The notes: a model not told the origin generated them from the sequence alone. Positions 40,215-49,165 are shown, counted from the first letter of the stretch. The stretch is DNA of 64,000 nt from Bacteroidota bacterium (GCA_021156365.1 JAJNDK010000002.1:496001-560000); one strand, 5' to 3'. A program made the numbers and translations.

Positions 40215-41246
40215 TTAAGAAGGCATATCATTTATTGTTCCCTTATCGTTGGATTTTAATATGACGCGTATACGTTTGATATGAACTTCTAATAGCTTAG
40301 CCCTGTCCATTGCTGATTTTGCTACACTTCCTTTTCCTTCTTTCGCCATCGTAGTAAGTAAATTTTTTTTTTCCTCGAACATGCGAAGAGCGGTCCACAT
40401 TGTTTCTTCAATTTTATTTGCCTGTTCCGCGGAAAGAGCCGCCAACGTATAGGCATGACCGGTATGGCACCTGTAACGCATACCGGCGCCTTTACCTATC
40501 TTCCACAAAACCCCTCCGCAGCCCGGACAATTAAAAGGCACCTGTTCCCCAAGCGCATTTACAGAGGGTAAATCGCTCAGAACGCGTTTGGCTATTTCCG
40601 CTTCAATAAGAATATCTTTAGGTATAGGCTTAGCTTTGCCCTGCTTTTTTACTACAAGCCGATCAAGCACTCCGCCCATTTCTGATATAGGAATACAATA
40701 ATCTACCTTTACCAGGTTTAGTGCATTTTTAGGCATTTCCGGATATTGAGCATCCTTTGGATCCTGTACAATGCAGATACCACCGCAGCGCTTGATCGCA
40801 GAAAGGCCTGACGTTCCATCGTCCAGGTAACCCGTTAGTAAAATCCCTATTACCTTATTCCCAAAAGCCACTGCTGCCGATCTGAATAAGGGATCGATTG
40901 CAGGTCTTGACCTGTTCTCATGCGCACCTTTGGTTAACAAAATTTTCTTATCATTTCCGATCATTAAATGGTAATTTGAAGGAGCGATATACAAGTGTCC
41001 GGGCGCAATAGTTGTGCCCTCAGCTGCAAACGAACATTTTAGTTTGCTATGCACTTTCATTTCATTAAGAAGAACGCTTCCGGTAGCATCTGCCGAAATA
41101 TGCTGCACAATCAATATTGGTATGGGGAAATTTGCCTGCAACTGGCTTATTAATTTTATTAAAGCCTGAAGCCCACCGGCAGAGGTGCCGATTACTAATA
41201 CCTGTAGTTTATCGGATTTGTTTGCAGTCCGTTTTATTGTGGCCAT
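40215..41246 (-). CDS. Orphan CheB-type protein-glutamate methylesterase with zinc-ribbon-like tail
   Basis: 343 residues. There is no receiver domain: the chain begins with the methylesterase fold. The catalytic triad is Ser22 (GTSAGG), His49 (VQHISAD) and Asp142 (TGYLDDGTSG). Residues 235-265 hold a CxxC...CxxxH set (Cys240, Cys243, Cys260, His264 in YRCHTGHAYT), a probable metal site, followed by a helical tail. Chemotaxis CheB removes methyl groups from receptor glutamates, but no che genes or receptors are nearby. Bacteroidota with gliding rather than flagella often carry such stand-alone CheB proteins, whose targets are unknown. Confidence 0.9.
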   Translation of the reverse strand: MATIKRTANKSDKLQVLVIGTSAGGLQALIKLISQLQANFPIPILIVQHISADATGSVLLNEMKVHSKLKCSFAAEGTTIAPGHLYIAPSNYHLMIGNDKKILLTKGAHENRSRPAIDPLFRSAAVAFGNKVIGILLTGYLDDGTSGLSAIKRCGGICIVQDPKDAQYPEMPKNALNLVKVDYCIPISEMGGVLDRLVVKKQGKAKPIPKDILIEAEIAKRVLSDLPSVNALGEQVPFNCPGCGGVLWKIGKGAGMRYRCHTGHAYTLAALSAEQANKIEETMWTALRMFEEKKNLLTTMAKEGKGSVAKSAMDRAKLLEVHIKRIRVILKSNDKGTINDMPS

Positions 41247-41481
41247 GGATATTTATTAAAGTAAATGCATGATAAAAACATATGAAATGGGCAGATGAAA
41301 AAAGGATTGCGCCTGACAGACCTTTTCATTCTCTTTATATCCTTCAAAATATTATGCCTGACTCAGAGTGTAGTATATGTGTAATCAGGATTCGGAAGCA
41401 TTTAACGCATCAAAGACCACACGCAGGAGGAAAATTAAGAGAGAAATTTTAAAAATTCAGTAACTAAGACGATGAATATAA

Positions 41482-41510
41482 AAAAGAAAACCGCTGAATA
41501 TCAGCGGTTT
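41482..41510 (-). terminator. Terminator after tRNA-Leu
   Basis: AAACCGCTGA and TCAGCGGTTT form a 10-bp perfect stem with a 3-nt loop, followed on the minus strand by a T-rich tail. It lies 7 nt from the tRNA 3' end. The 235 bp from here to the CheB start hold no gene I can support. Confidence 0.85.
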
Positions 41511-41516
41511 CACTTG

Positions 41517-41600
41517 TACCCCAAACGGGACTTGAACCCGTACGCCGGTAAGGGCACAGGATTTTAAGTCCTGCGTGTCTACCAATTCCACCATCGGGGC
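41517..41600 (-). tRNA. tRNA-Leu (anticodon UAA)
   Basis: An 84-nt cloverleaf on the minus strand. The acceptor arm GCCCCGA pairs with TTGGGGT, with A as base 73. The D arm contains GGTAGACAC, the anticodon arm reads CAGGACTTAAAATCCTG with TAA in the loop, and the long variable arm is GTGCCCTTACCGGCGT. The T arm is ACGGG-TTCAAGT-CCCGT. The long variable arm is the class II mark of tRNA-Leu. CCA is not encoded. Confidence 0.95.
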
Positions 41601-41721
41601 ATACTTACTAAAGAACGATTCCTTTTTGAAGAACCACCATCCCTGACGAAGCAAAGCTTGTCAGCGCAGGCGGGGCAGAATTAACAGCTTTTGGCCTCTA
41701 AACTTTATCAAAAAGAACTTA

Positions 41722-41751
41722 AAAACGAAGGCTGACGGACTGTCAGCCTTC
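41722..41751 (-). terminator. Terminator after tRNA-Asn
   Basis: GAAGGCTGAC (41727-41736) and GTCAGCCTTC (41742-41751) form a 10-bp perfect stem with loop GGACT and a T5 tail on the minus strand. It begins 3 nt after the tRNA, so tRNA-Asn and tRNA-Leu are separately terminated. Confidence 0.88.
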
Positions 41752-41754
41752 TTG

Positions 41755-41828
41755 CTCCCTCTCCTGGGCTCGAACCAGGGACCCCATGATTAACAGTCAT
41801 GTGCTCTAACCAGCTGAGCTAAGAAGGA
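41755..41828 (-). tRNA. tRNA-Asn (anticodon GUU)
   Basis: 74 nt on the minus strand. The acceptor TCCTTCT pairs with AGAGGGA (one G-T), base 73 is G. The D arm is AGCTCAGCTGGTTAGAGCA, the anticodon arm reads CATGACTGTTAATCATG with GTT as anticodon, and the T arm is CCTGG-TTCGAGC-CCAGG. CCA is not encoded. Confidence 0.95.
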
Positions 41829-41882
41829 ATTTTCCCTTAAAATTGGGAGTGCAATATTACCACACTTTTTGTAAATAAACAA

Positions 41883-41890
41883 TATATTTG
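41883..41890 (+). promoter_or_regulatory. Candidate -7 box (TATATTTG) for the PfkB kinase gene
   Basis: TATATTTG fits TAnnTTTG and ends 13 nt before ATG 41904. No -33 TTTG is found at the standard distance. Confidence 0.45.
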
Positions 41891-41903
41891 CAAAAAAAAT
41901 TTC

Positions 41904-42827
41904 ATGAGCCTTTTAGTTGTAGGAACCGTTGCATTTGATGCTATTGAAACTCCTTTCGGGAAAACCGATAAAATCGTTGGCGGAGCCGCCAGTTACATTA
42001 GCCTCGCTGCTTCGTACTATACCCGTGATATTCACCTCGTTTCGGTAGTTGGCGACGATTTCCCGCAGGATTTCCTCAATATCCTCACCGACCAGGGAGT
42101 GGATCTGGCCGGCCTGCAGATCAAAAAAGGTGAAAAATCCTTCTTCTGGGCAGGACGCTACCACAATGACCTCAACACCCGCGATACACTTGATACCCAG
42201 CTGAATGTGCTCGAGAACTTCGATCCTATCGTACCGGAATCCGCCCGCGAAGTGGATTTTCTGATGTTAGGCAACCTCGTTCCTGCCATCCAGCAGAAAG
42301 TGATCAGCCAGATGACCAAACGTCCGAAGCTGATCGTGATGGATACCATGAATTTCTGGATGGACATCGCTATGGACGACCTGAAAAAAACCATCAGCAT
42401 GGTGGATGTGCTTACTATCAATGATTCCGAGGCACGACAGCTCTCCGGCGAATATTCGCTGGTGAAAGCGGCACAAAAAGTGCTGGCCATGGGACCTAAA
42501 GTACTGATCATTAAAAAAGGCGAGCACGGTGCATTATTATTCAATAAAGACGAAGTGTTCTTTGCCCCTGCCCTTCCGCTGGAAGAGGTATTCGATCCTA
42601 CCGGTGCAGGCGACAGCTTCGCAGGTGGTTTTATCGGTTACCTGGCGCAGACCAAGGATATTTCTTTCGAAAATATGAAACGCGCCATCATATATGCTTC
42701 GGCTATGGCAAGCTTTACTGTGGAGAAATTCGGTACAGAGCGCCTGATCGGCCTCAGCCAGCAGAACATTGATGACCGCCTGCAGGAATTCATCGACCTC
42801 GTGCAGTTCGATATTTCCTTTGCCTAA
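41904..42827 (+). CDS. PfkB-family sugar or nucleoside kinase
   Basis: 307 residues. GGAASYISLAASYY near residue 26 is PfkB signature 1, and DPTGAGDSFAGGF near residue 231 is signature 2, with Asp237 as catalytic base and the GAGD anion hole. The N-terminal strand LLVVGTVAFDAI contacts substrate. The family phosphorylates ribose, adenosine, fructose and similar compounds. Lack of the ribokinase GGKGAN motif (here VGGAAS) argues against ribokinase itself. It is followed 31 bp later by an M28 peptidase gene. Confidence 0.88.
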   Translation: MSLLVVGTVAFDAIETPFGKTDKIVGGAASYISLAASYYTRDIHLVSVVGDDFPQDFLNILTDQGVDLAGLQIKKGEKSFFWAGRYHNDLNTRDTLDTQLNVLENFDPIVPESAREVDFLMLGNLVPAIQQKVISQMTKRPKLIVMDTMNFWMDIAMDDLKKTISMVDVLTINDSEARQLSGEYSLVKAAQKVLAMGPKVLIIKKGEHGALLFNKDEVFFAPALPLEEVFDPTGAGDSFAGGFIGYLAQTKDISFENMKRAIIYASAMASFTVEKFGTERLIGLSQQNIDDRLQEFIDLVQFDISFA

Positions 42828-42858
42828 GAAGCTGCACGTTTTATTTTAACTTATTGCC

Positions 42859-44427
42859 ATGCTTAAACGCTCTTTTTTACCTGCTCTCCTGTTCACAGCC
42901 CTGCTCGCACATGCACAGCAGGACAGTGTAGCGCTGCGATATTCCAAACTGGTGCAGGCCGAGAACCTGAAGAAAAATCTGACCGTGCTGGCCTCCGACG
43001 AATACGAAGGCCGCGAGACCGGGCAGAAAGGCCAGAAAATGGCAGCCGAATACATCATGAACCAGTTCAAGGAATTCGGCATCCAGCAGATCCCGGCGCT
43101 TACACACGGCTATTACCAAACCTTCCCGGTTTCGGTATACCAGCCACAGGAAATAGCCCTGCGTGCAGGCAAAGCGGAATATGTGCAGAACAAAGATTTT
43201 TATTCGTATTCCACCATCCTCCGCGACAGCATTTACAACCTGAATGAAGTAGTGTTCGCAGGATACGGCATCAATACCCTGCTTTACAACGATTACAGCA
43301 AACTGGATGTAAAAGGCAAAGTAGTACTGATCCTGAATGGGGAACCTTACGGAGAAAATGGCAAATCGCTGATCTCTCAAAGCAGCGAGCCTTCCGACTG
43401 GACTACGAATTTCCGCCGCAAATTGGGTGAAGCACAAAAAGCAGGTGTTTCCATTTTACTGATCGCGGAGAACAACATCAGGGAAGATTTTAAGCAGAAC
43501 GAACACCGCATCACTTCGTACCGCATGGACATCGAAACGGATAAAAAAACGATCACAAAGCCAAATCCGCTCGTGGTCTATATTTCCGAAGAACTGACTA
43601 ATGCGATCATGAATTCGAAAAAGCATACGTATAAAAAGATGCAGGAAAAAATGGCTTCCTCGGCCAAGTCTTATAATTTTACGTTCAAAACGGATGTAAC
43701 GCTGAATGTAAGACAGGAAGCAAGCAAGCTGAATACGGAAAATGTACTGGGCTATGTGGAAGGAAGCGATCTGAAAGAAGAATTAGTTGTGATCACTGCC
43801 CATTATGATCACTTAGGCAAACACGATGGTGTGGTATACAATGGCGCCGACGATGACGGAAGCGGAACAGTGGCAGTGATCGAGCTGGCAAAAGCATTTG
43901 CAAAAGCGAAAAAAGAAGGCAAGGGTCCGCGGAGAAGCATACTGTTCATGACAGTGGCCGGAGAAGAAAAAGGTTTGTTAGGCAGCGATTATTACACCCG
44001 CAACCCTGTGTACCCGCTCAAAAATACGGTGTGTAACCTCAACATCGATATGATCGGAAGGTTGGATAAACAGCATGCCGGCAATTCCAATTATGTGTAC
44101 CTCATCGGTTCCGACAAGCTGAGCAAAGACCTGCACACGGTGAGCGAGACTGCCAACAAAACATACAGCAACCTGCAACTGGATTATACCTACAACGACG
44201 AGAACGATCCGAACCGCTACTACTACCGCAGCGATCACTATAACTTTGCGAAGAACAATATTCCCGTTATCTTTTATTTCAACGGCGTGCACGAAGACTA
44301 CCACCAGGAAACAGACGAGGTACAAAAGATCGATTTCCCCAAAATAGAAAAGATCACCCGTCTCGTTTTCTTCACTGCATGGAATATTGCCAATCGTACG
44401 GAACGGATCCAGTTGGATAAGAAGTAA
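42859..44427 (+). CDS. Secreted M28-family zinc aminopeptidase
   Basis: 522 residues. After signal peptide MLKRSFLPALLFTALLAHA comes a helix with LASDEYEGRETGQKG, typical of M28 peptidases, then a PA-like insertion (about 130-285). The metal-binding set is His315 (AHYDHLG), bridging Asp331 (NGADDDGSG), catalytic Glu369 and ligand Glu370 (AGEEKGLLGS), Asp near 395 (NLNIDMIGR) and His in YHQETDE near the end. It should trim amino acids from peptides in the periplasm or outside. It probably shares a transcript with the upstream kinase. Confidence 0.92.
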   Translation: MLKRSFLPALLFTALLAHAQQDSVALRYSKLVQAENLKKNLTVLASDEYEGRETGQKGQKMAAEYIMNQFKEFGIQQIPALTHGYYQTFPVSVYQPQEIALRAGKAEYVQNKDFYSYSTILRDSIYNLNEVVFAGYGINTLLYNDYSKLDVKGKVVLILNGEPYGENGKSLISQSSEPSDWTTNFRRKLGEAQKAGVSILLIAENNIREDFKQNEHRITSYRMDIETDKKTITKPNPLVVYISEELTNAIMNSKKHTYKKMQEKMASSAKSYNFTFKTDVTLNVRQEASKLNTENVLGYVEGSDLKEELVVITAHYDHLGKHDGVVYNGADDDGSGTVAVIELAKAFAKAKKEGKGPRRSILFMTVAGEEKGLLGSDYYTRNPVYPLKNTVCNLNIDMIGRLDKQHAGNSNYVYLIGSDKLSKDLHTVSETANKTYSNLQLDYTYNDENDPNRYYYRSDHYNFAKNNIPVIFYFNGVHEDYHQETDEVQKIDFPKIEKITRLVFFTAWNIANRTERIQLDKK

Positions 44428-44523
44428 TCATTTTGGGTTTCTTGTTTTGGGTTTCTGGTTGAAGCATGCAAGATCAGCCCCGAAACAAAACTGAAACGGG
44501 AAACCTGCAACACGGAATTACAA

Positions 44524-45243
44524 ATGAATTATCTGCAAAATCATAAAGTAGCATTCAGAGATCTTGGCACCATGGATTACAAGGAGTGCTGGGATTTCCA
44601 GGAAGAGCTCTTTACGAAGACCGTTGCACAAAAAACAGCGAACCGCGAACTGCCGGAAGAACAGCAATTGCCTACCGAAAATCACCTGCTTTTTGTAGAG
44701 CATCCGCATGTATATACTTTAGGCAAGAGCGGCGATATTTCGCATCTCCTTGTTTCGAACGAGCAGCTTGAAGAAAAACATGCCACCTATTATAAAATAA
44801 ACCGCGGCGGAGATATCACTTATCACGGGCCCGGACAATTAGTAGGCTATCCGATATTAGACCTCGATAATTTTTTCACCGACATTCATAAATACCTGCG
44901 TTTCCTCGAAGAAGCCATCATTCTTACGCTGAAAGATTACGGCATCGAAGCCGGCAGAAGCAGCGGGGAAACAGGCGTGTGGCTGGATGCCGAAGATCCG
45001 GTAAAAGCCCGGAAGATCTGCGCGATGGGTGTACGCTGCAGCCGCTGGGTCACCATGCACGGTTTTGGTTTCAATGTGAATTCCGACCTGGATTATTTCG
45101 GTAATATCATTCCCTGCGGTATCCAGGACAAAGCCGTCACTTCTATGCAAAAAGAGCTAGGGCGCGAAGTAGATATGAACGAAGTAAAAGAGAAAATAAA
45201 ACAGTATTTTAGTGCTTTGTTTAACTGTGAAATTATTGAATAA
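44524..45243 (+). CDS. lipB: Octanoyl-[acyl-carrier-protein]:protein N-octanoyltransferase
   Basis: 239 residues. Family signatures are EHPHVYTLGKSG, RGGDITYHGPGQLVGYPI (the octanoyl pocket), KICAMGVRCSRWVTMHGFGFNV with the catalytic Lys, and IIPCGI with the catalytic Cys. The enzyme moves octanoate from ACP to lipoyl domains, the first step of lipoate synthesis for pyruvate and 2-oxoglutarate dehydrogenases. lipA is not in the window. A lipoprotein gene begins inside the last 17 bp. Confidence 0.95.
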   Translation: MNYLQNHKVAFRDLGTMDYKECWDFQEELFTKTVAQKTANRELPEEQQLPTENHLLFVEHPHVYTLGKSGDISHLLVSNEQLEEKHATYYKINRGGDITYHGPGQLVGYPILDLDNFFTDIHKYLRFLEEAIILTLKDYGIEAGRSSGETGVWLDAEDPVKARKICAMGVRCSRWVTMHGFGFNVNSDLDYFGNIIPCGIQDKAVTSMQKELGREVDMNEVKEKIKQYFSALFNCEIIE

Positions 45244-45868
45244 AATACTCCTTATCAGTTCCGTTATCGGACTGATCTCCTGCCAGGAAAATGCTGACAC
45301 CAGCCAGGTCATTCCAAAAACAACAGACGCTGTTATTGATTCAACCCGGTTTATGACTTCGGATGAAGTGGAGTCGTATATATACCCGATCGATACCGTT
45401 GTATTGGGGGATATAAACAGCGACAAAATAAGCGACACTGTTTTTATTAATGAGCCCAGCATCATTGAAGAGGAAATGACCTGCCGCGACGATGTGTGTA
45501 AAACGCAGTTTATATTCTCCGGTGGTAAGATCCCCTCCTTTGGCAGAGAACAGGCATTAGGCGGTGTTATTGGCAATGCAGGTGACCTGGATGATGACGG
45601 GATCTGCGAAATTTATTTCGTGCCCGACTGGTTTACCAGCAGCTGGACCGCATTTGTGATCTATCGTCTTAGCAACAACGAGTGGAAAGAAATAGCCAAC
45701 GCCTCGGTAAGAAGAGAAGATTGGGTGGATGAAAAAGATAAATTGTACCTGCCTTATCAAAAACGCATCGCCAAACACAACAAAGAATATTTTGAGCTGA
45801 TAGAAAATGTAATGGATGATGAAGGGAACGAACACCTCTTCCCGAAGAAATTCTATTTTACGAAATAA
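45227..45868 (+). CDS. Hypothetical lipoprotein with FG-GAP-like Asp-rich segments
   Basis: 213 residues from GTG 45227, chosen because MKLLNKILLISSVIGLISC gives a lipoprotein signal with Cys19. Two segments, VVLGDINSDKISDTVFI and NAGDLDDDGICEIYFVPD, have the D-x-[DN]-x-D-G-x-x-[DE] pattern of FG-GAP/VCBS calcium-binding loops. The C-terminus is charged. No enzyme family is recognised. The start overlaps the lipB stop by 17 bp, indicating translational coupling, although no functional link to lipoate is evident. Confidence 0.7.
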   Translation: MKLLNKILLISSVIGLISCQENADTSQVIPKTTDAVIDSTRFMTSDEVESYIYPIDTVVLGDINSDKISDTVFINEPSIIEEEMTCRDDVCKTQFIFSGGKIPSFGREQALGGVIGNAGDLDDDGICEIYFVPDWFTSSWTAFVIYRLSNNEWKEIANASVRREDWVDEKDKLYLPYQKRIAKHNKEYFELIENVMDDEGNEHLFPKKFYFTK

Positions 45869-45954
45869 CGCGCGGAAATTTTTAACAGCATAGGCAACCC
45901 GGATAATAACACAAAGTACCTGAACGAATTAACCTACGAGGAAATACATTATAA

Positions 45955-46356
45955 ATGAAATTAAGCGAATTATTAAATGCAGGCGACGGAGTAGCGATTG
46001 CGATCATCCCTGAAGAAGAGGACGACAGCAACAGCTGGGATGTGTTCATCATCAACACGAAAGACAAGGACCTGAAAAATGTGCTTGTTACTTCCGACGG
46101 ATACGGTGAGATCGAAAATCAGAAACGGAAAACTTCCACCCTTCGCTGGTTCTTCGAAATACTGCCCACCCAATCCTATGCTGTGGTAGAGCCCATCCTC
46201 GAAGAAGTATTTGGCCTTACCAATGAATACTGGGTGAGCTATTATGTAGATGATGTGATGTACGACCGGAAATTCGTATTCCTGCCCGAAAGCATCCAGC
46301 AAGCCAACTTAGTGAACATCCCTGTGATCAATAAAAAAGGAATTCTTATAAAATAA
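45955..46356 (+). CDS. Conserved hypothetical protein, cytoplasmic
   Basis: 133 residues without signal peptide or membrane helix. It has alternating short strands (VAIAIIPEEEDD, WDVFIINTKDKDLKNVLVTS, WVSYYVDDVMYDRKFVFLPE). I do not recognise the family. Its stop is 3 bp before the kmo start codon on the same strand, so it is probably co-transcribed with kynurenine monooxygenase. Confidence 0.7.
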   Translation: MKLSELLNAGDGVAIAIIPEEEDDSNSWDVFIINTKDKDLKNVLVTSDGYGEIENQKRKTSTLRWFFEILPTQSYAVVEPILEEVFGLTNEYWVSYYVDDVMYDRKFVFLPESIQQANLVNIPVINKKGILIK

Positions 46357-46359
46357 CGT

Positions 46360-47724
46360 ATGCAATCTCAGAAAAACATTACGATGGTAGGTGCAGGTCT
46401 GGTCGGTTCACTGCTTTCCATTTACCTCGCAAAACGCGGCCATAAAGTAAACGTATTCGAGCGCCGTCCCGATATGCGCAAAACACAAATGAGTGCGGGC
46501 AAATCCATCAACCTGGCCCTCAGCGACCGTGGCTGGAAAGGACTGGAAGGTGTTGGTATAGCAGAGGACATCCGGAAGATCGCCATCCCGATGTATGGCC
46601 GGCAGATCCACAACAAAGACGGCTCGCAGGTTTTTCAGCCCTATGGAAAAGAAGGGCAGGCTATCTATTCGGTATCGCGTGCCGATATCAACATGAAGCT
46701 GATGGACCTTGCAGAAGAACAGGAAAATGTAAAGATCCACTTCGACGAGCGCTGCACGGGGATTGACAAAACCACGCTCACCGCACACTTTGAGAACAAT
46801 AACGATCATCAGAAAACGGATGTGAAAAGCGACCTGCTTTTTGGCTCCGATGGTGCATTTGCTGCATCGCGCCTAAGCATGCAGCTGAGCAGTGACCGTT
46901 TTGAATACAACCAGCATTATATCACTGCAGGCTACAAAGAGCTGATCATTCCTCCCGGAGCGGGTGGAGAATTCATGCTGGAGAAAAATGCCCTGCACAT
47001 ATGGCCACGCGGAAGTTTCATGATGATCGCACTTCCCAACCCCGATGGCAATTTTACCTGCACACTCTTCCTTCCTTTTGAGGGCGAGAAATCCTTTGCG
47101 AATCTTACTACGCGCGAACAGGTGAAAAAATTCTTCGATGAGGAGTTCTCTACCGCTGTTCCGCTGATGCCCACCCTGATCGATGATTTCATGCACAACC
47201 CTACTTCCTCATTGGTTACCGTAAAATGTTTTCCCTGGGTGTTCGATGACAAGATCGCGCTTATTGGAGATGCGGCCCATGCTATTGTTCCTTTCTACGG
47301 GCAGGGCATGAATTGCGGATTTGAGGACTGCGTGGTGCTGAATGGATTGCTCGACAAACACGGAGACAACTGGCCGGCGATCTTAAACGAATACCAGCAG
47401 CTTCGCAAACCTGATGCAGATGCTATTGCAGATCTTGCAGTTGGTAATTTCATTGAGATGCGTGATAAAACAGCGGACAAAACATTCCTGCTGCAGAAAA
47501 AAATAGAAGCGCGCTTCAATTCCAAATATCCTGACAAATGGATCCCGCTCTATTCGATGGTGACCTACAGCCCACATATCCGTTACAGTAAAGCTCTTAA
47601 AGAAGGAGCCAAACAGCAGGCCATCATGGACAAGGTGATGGCCATGCCGGATATTGAAAACAAATGGGACAGTGAAGAAGTGGAAAAGCGGATGTTAGAA
47701 GAATTAAAGCTCTTTGTTCAATAA
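46360..47724 (+). CDS. kmo: Kynurenine 3-monooxygenase
   Basis: 454 residues. The FAD dinucleotide-binding motif is VGAGLVGSL (10-18), followed by VFERRPDMRK and NLALSDRGW. The second flavin motif is ALIGDAAHAIVPFYGQGMN, then CGFEDC, which is typical of KMO rather than generic aromatic hydroxylases. The enzyme hydroxylates L-kynurenine to 3-hydroxykynurenine using NADPH and O2. With kynU 2.1 kb downstream it leads to 3-hydroxyanthranilate, a precursor of quinolinate and NAD or an intermediate in tryptophan breakdown. Its 3' end overlaps a convergent small lipoprotein gene by 7 bp. Confidence 0.93.
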   Translation: MQSQKNITMVGAGLVGSLLSIYLAKRGHKVNVFERRPDMRKTQMSAGKSINLALSDRGWKGLEGVGIAEDIRKIAIPMYGRQIHNKDGSQVFQPYGKEGQAIYSVSRADINMKLMDLAEEQENVKIHFDERCTGIDKTTLTAHFENNNDHQKTDVKSDLLFGSDGAFAASRLSMQLSSDRFEYNQHYITAGYKELIIPPGAGGEFMLEKNALHIWPRGSFMMIALPNPDGNFTCTLFLPFEGEKSFANLTTREQVKKFFDEEFSTAVPLMPTLIDDFMHNPTSSLVTVKCFPWVFDDKIALIGDAAHAIVPFYGQGMNCGFEDCVVLNGLLDKHGDNWPAILNEYQQLRKPDADAIADLAVGNFIEMRDKTADKTFLLQKKIEARFNSKYPDKWIPLYSMVTYSPHIRYSKALKEGAKQQAIMDKVMAMPDIENKWDSEEVEKRMLEELKLFVQ

Positions 47725-47897
47725 AGAAGCTCGCAACCATTGGCTTTGTTGCATCTCTTTTCTGCTTTCTTTTTGGTCTCTTTAAAATACGTAGTTTCAT
47801 GTGCACCGTTGTAGTGGCAATGACAGGCATATTGCTTTTTTTTGCAGGAAACCATTCCTATGCAGAAGACAACTACTAAGCATACGATTTTGCTCAT
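47718..47897 (-). CDS. Small Cys-rich lipoprotein (59 residues)
   Basis: ATG 47897 to TGA 47718. The sequence begins MSKIVCLVVVFCIGMVSC, a lipoprotein signal with lipobox Cys18, followed by KKKQYACHCHYNG, then a Lys-rich helix with KKAEKRCNKANGCELLY at the end. The KKxYxCxC phrase and late Cys pair are shared with the two small lipoproteins at 48879-49106 and 49166-49372, so the three form a paralogous group. It is too short for routine gene callers. It overlaps the kmo stop by 7 bp, tail to tail. Confidence 0.75.
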   Translation of the reverse strand: MSKIVCLVVVFCIGMVSCKKKQYACHCHYNGAHETTYFKETKKKAEKRCNKANGCELLY

Positions 47898-47943
47898 GAG
47901 AAAGTGATTTGTGTATTTGAAGGTACGAAAAAAAATACTTTTT

Positions 47944-48840
47944 CTATGGCTTTGCGAGCCACTTTTCGATCTCCCCCTGATCGAGGGTGAAATAAGTAAG
48001 CTCTACCTCTACCTGCTGCTTATTGACCAGCATAATGCGGGGCATCGATACACCGGCGAGATATACGAAATTCTTTCCGTTCAGCTTGGTCCACGGAATA
48101 TTGGTGCTCTTCGTGTATTCTCTGAATTTTTTGATATCCTCGTCCTTCCCGTTTATAACAAAGTACAAAGGAAAATCCGGGTTCTTCTCTTTCATGATCC
48201 GAAGCTTGGCAGCAGCGATCTTACAATGCGGACAGGAACTGCTTAAAAATGCCATTATTTTTTTTCCTTCTTTGATATCGGCAGGCACCGGAACTACGGT
48301 CGCACTTTTTATAAGCGTATCAAGCGGAAGAAAAAAATTGGCTTCCTTCTCCTGCAGGTAAGCTTCCGAATAATCGAGGTCCACCGGGTTACGGATAAAA
48401 GTAAAGGCAAGCGCCAAGACAAAGAATGTTACAGCCAGCCAGGTTTTCACTCTTCCGTAATTGATCTCGAAGCCTTTTTTGAGCAGGTAAATGGAAAGCG
48501 TCAGCAACACGATATTTTTGAGAATGCTCTGCAAGGGTGTCATCGGCAGCATCTCACCAAAACAGCCGCAATTGCTATTGTTGCCATTCATCATCATCAG
48601 GATGCCGAGATAAATGGTGAAAAAAGAAAGCAGCCCGATACTCAGCTTAGATGCGAAGGAGCGGATGCCCAATTGAAAAACAAATAAAAATCCGATAAAG
48701 AATTCGATGCCGATAACAGTCCTCGCCATAAAGGGCGACAGCTGCCAGTTGGAGATCCCGATATCCACAAAGGTATATTCGAAAGGCTCGATCGGGAACA
48801 TTTTACTGTAAGCGGAAAAGATATAAACCCCTCCCAGCAA
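47944..48840 (-). CDS. MauE/DoxX-like membrane protein fused to a thioredoxin-like domain
   Basis: At least 298 residues from TTG 48840. Four membrane helices form a MauE/DoxX-like module with NCGCFGE (about 89-95) in a loop. A periplasmic thioredoxin-like domain follows with Cys203-Pro-His-Cys206 in FLSSSCPHCKIA and the cis-Pro region GVSMPRIML. MauE-type proteins pass electrons to disulphide-handling partners, so this is likely a self-contained thiol oxidoreductase. The frame is open upstream and encodes IKALKIILSVL, completing the first helix, but the only codons there are ATT (48870, 48879). The true start may be non-canonical. It lies among three Cys-rich lipoproteins that could be its substrates. 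Confidence 0.78.
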   Translation of the reverse strand: MLGGVYIFSAYSKMFPIEPFEYTFVDIGISNWQLSPFMARTVIGIEFFIGFLFVFQLGIRSFASKLSIGLLSFFTIYLGILMMMNGNNSNCGCFGEMLPMTPLQSILKNIVLLTLSIYLLKKGFEINYGRVKTWLAVTFFVLALAFTFIRNPVDLDYSEAYLQEKEANFFLPLDTLIKSATVVPVPADIKEGKKIMAFLSSSCPHCKIAAAKLRIMKEKNPDFPLYFVINGKDEDIKKFREYTKSTNIPWTKLNGKNFVYLAGVSMPRIMLVNKQQVEVELTYFTLDQGEIEKWLAKP

Positions 48841-48878
48841 AACAGATAATATGATCTTTAGCGCTTTAATGATTTGAA

Positions 48879-49106
48879 TTATTTTAATGTACAGGTAGAA
48901 GTGAGTGTAAAACCATACGCTCCGCCCGATGAATTTTTTGCCTTACATAGCTCTTCAGCTCTTTTCTCCCTGTCGTTAATGGTTGTATTGGCTGTGGTAG
49001 GAGTATATCCTGGAAAATTAGAGGTAGTGGTGCATTCACAGGTATAGTTCTTTTTGCAGGAAGCAAAAGCAAGCGCACACAACAAAATGATGATTGGCTT
49101 TTTCAT
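48879..49106 (-). CDS. Small Cys-rich lipoprotein (75 residues)
   Basis: Signal MKKPIIILLCALAFASC with lipobox Cys17, then KKNYTCECTTTS. A helical KRAEELCKAKNS stretch and a C-terminal STCTLK complete the Cys pattern shared with its two neighbours. It ends 38 bp before TTG 48840 of the MauE-thioredoxin gene, on the same strand, so both may be on one transcript. The function is unknown. Confidence 0.75.
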   Translation of the reverse strand: MKKPIIILLCALAFASCKKNYTCECTTTSNFPGYTPTTANTTINDREKRAEELCKAKNSSGGAYGFTLTSTCTLK

Positions 49107-49118
49107 GGTGCAAAAATA

Positions 49119-49147
49119 AAAAACGCCCGGGAATTCCGGGCGTTTTT
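49119..49147. terminator. Bidirectional intrinsic terminator
   Basis: AAAAACGCCCGG and CCGGGCGTTTTT form a 12-bp perfect stem around GAATT. It separates the two minus-strand lipoprotein genes and so ends the transcript of the upstream one (49166-49372). Confidence 0.9.
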
Positions 49148-49165
49148 AAATAATTGAAGATTCAA

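Noticed and set aside
40215-41246. A chemotaxis cluster
   Set aside because: Only a stand-alone CheB is present; no cheA, cheW, cheR or receptor gene is in the window.
41457-41654. 65-codon open frame over the tRNA-Leu gene
   Set aside because: It is a translation of a tRNA gene and its terminator.
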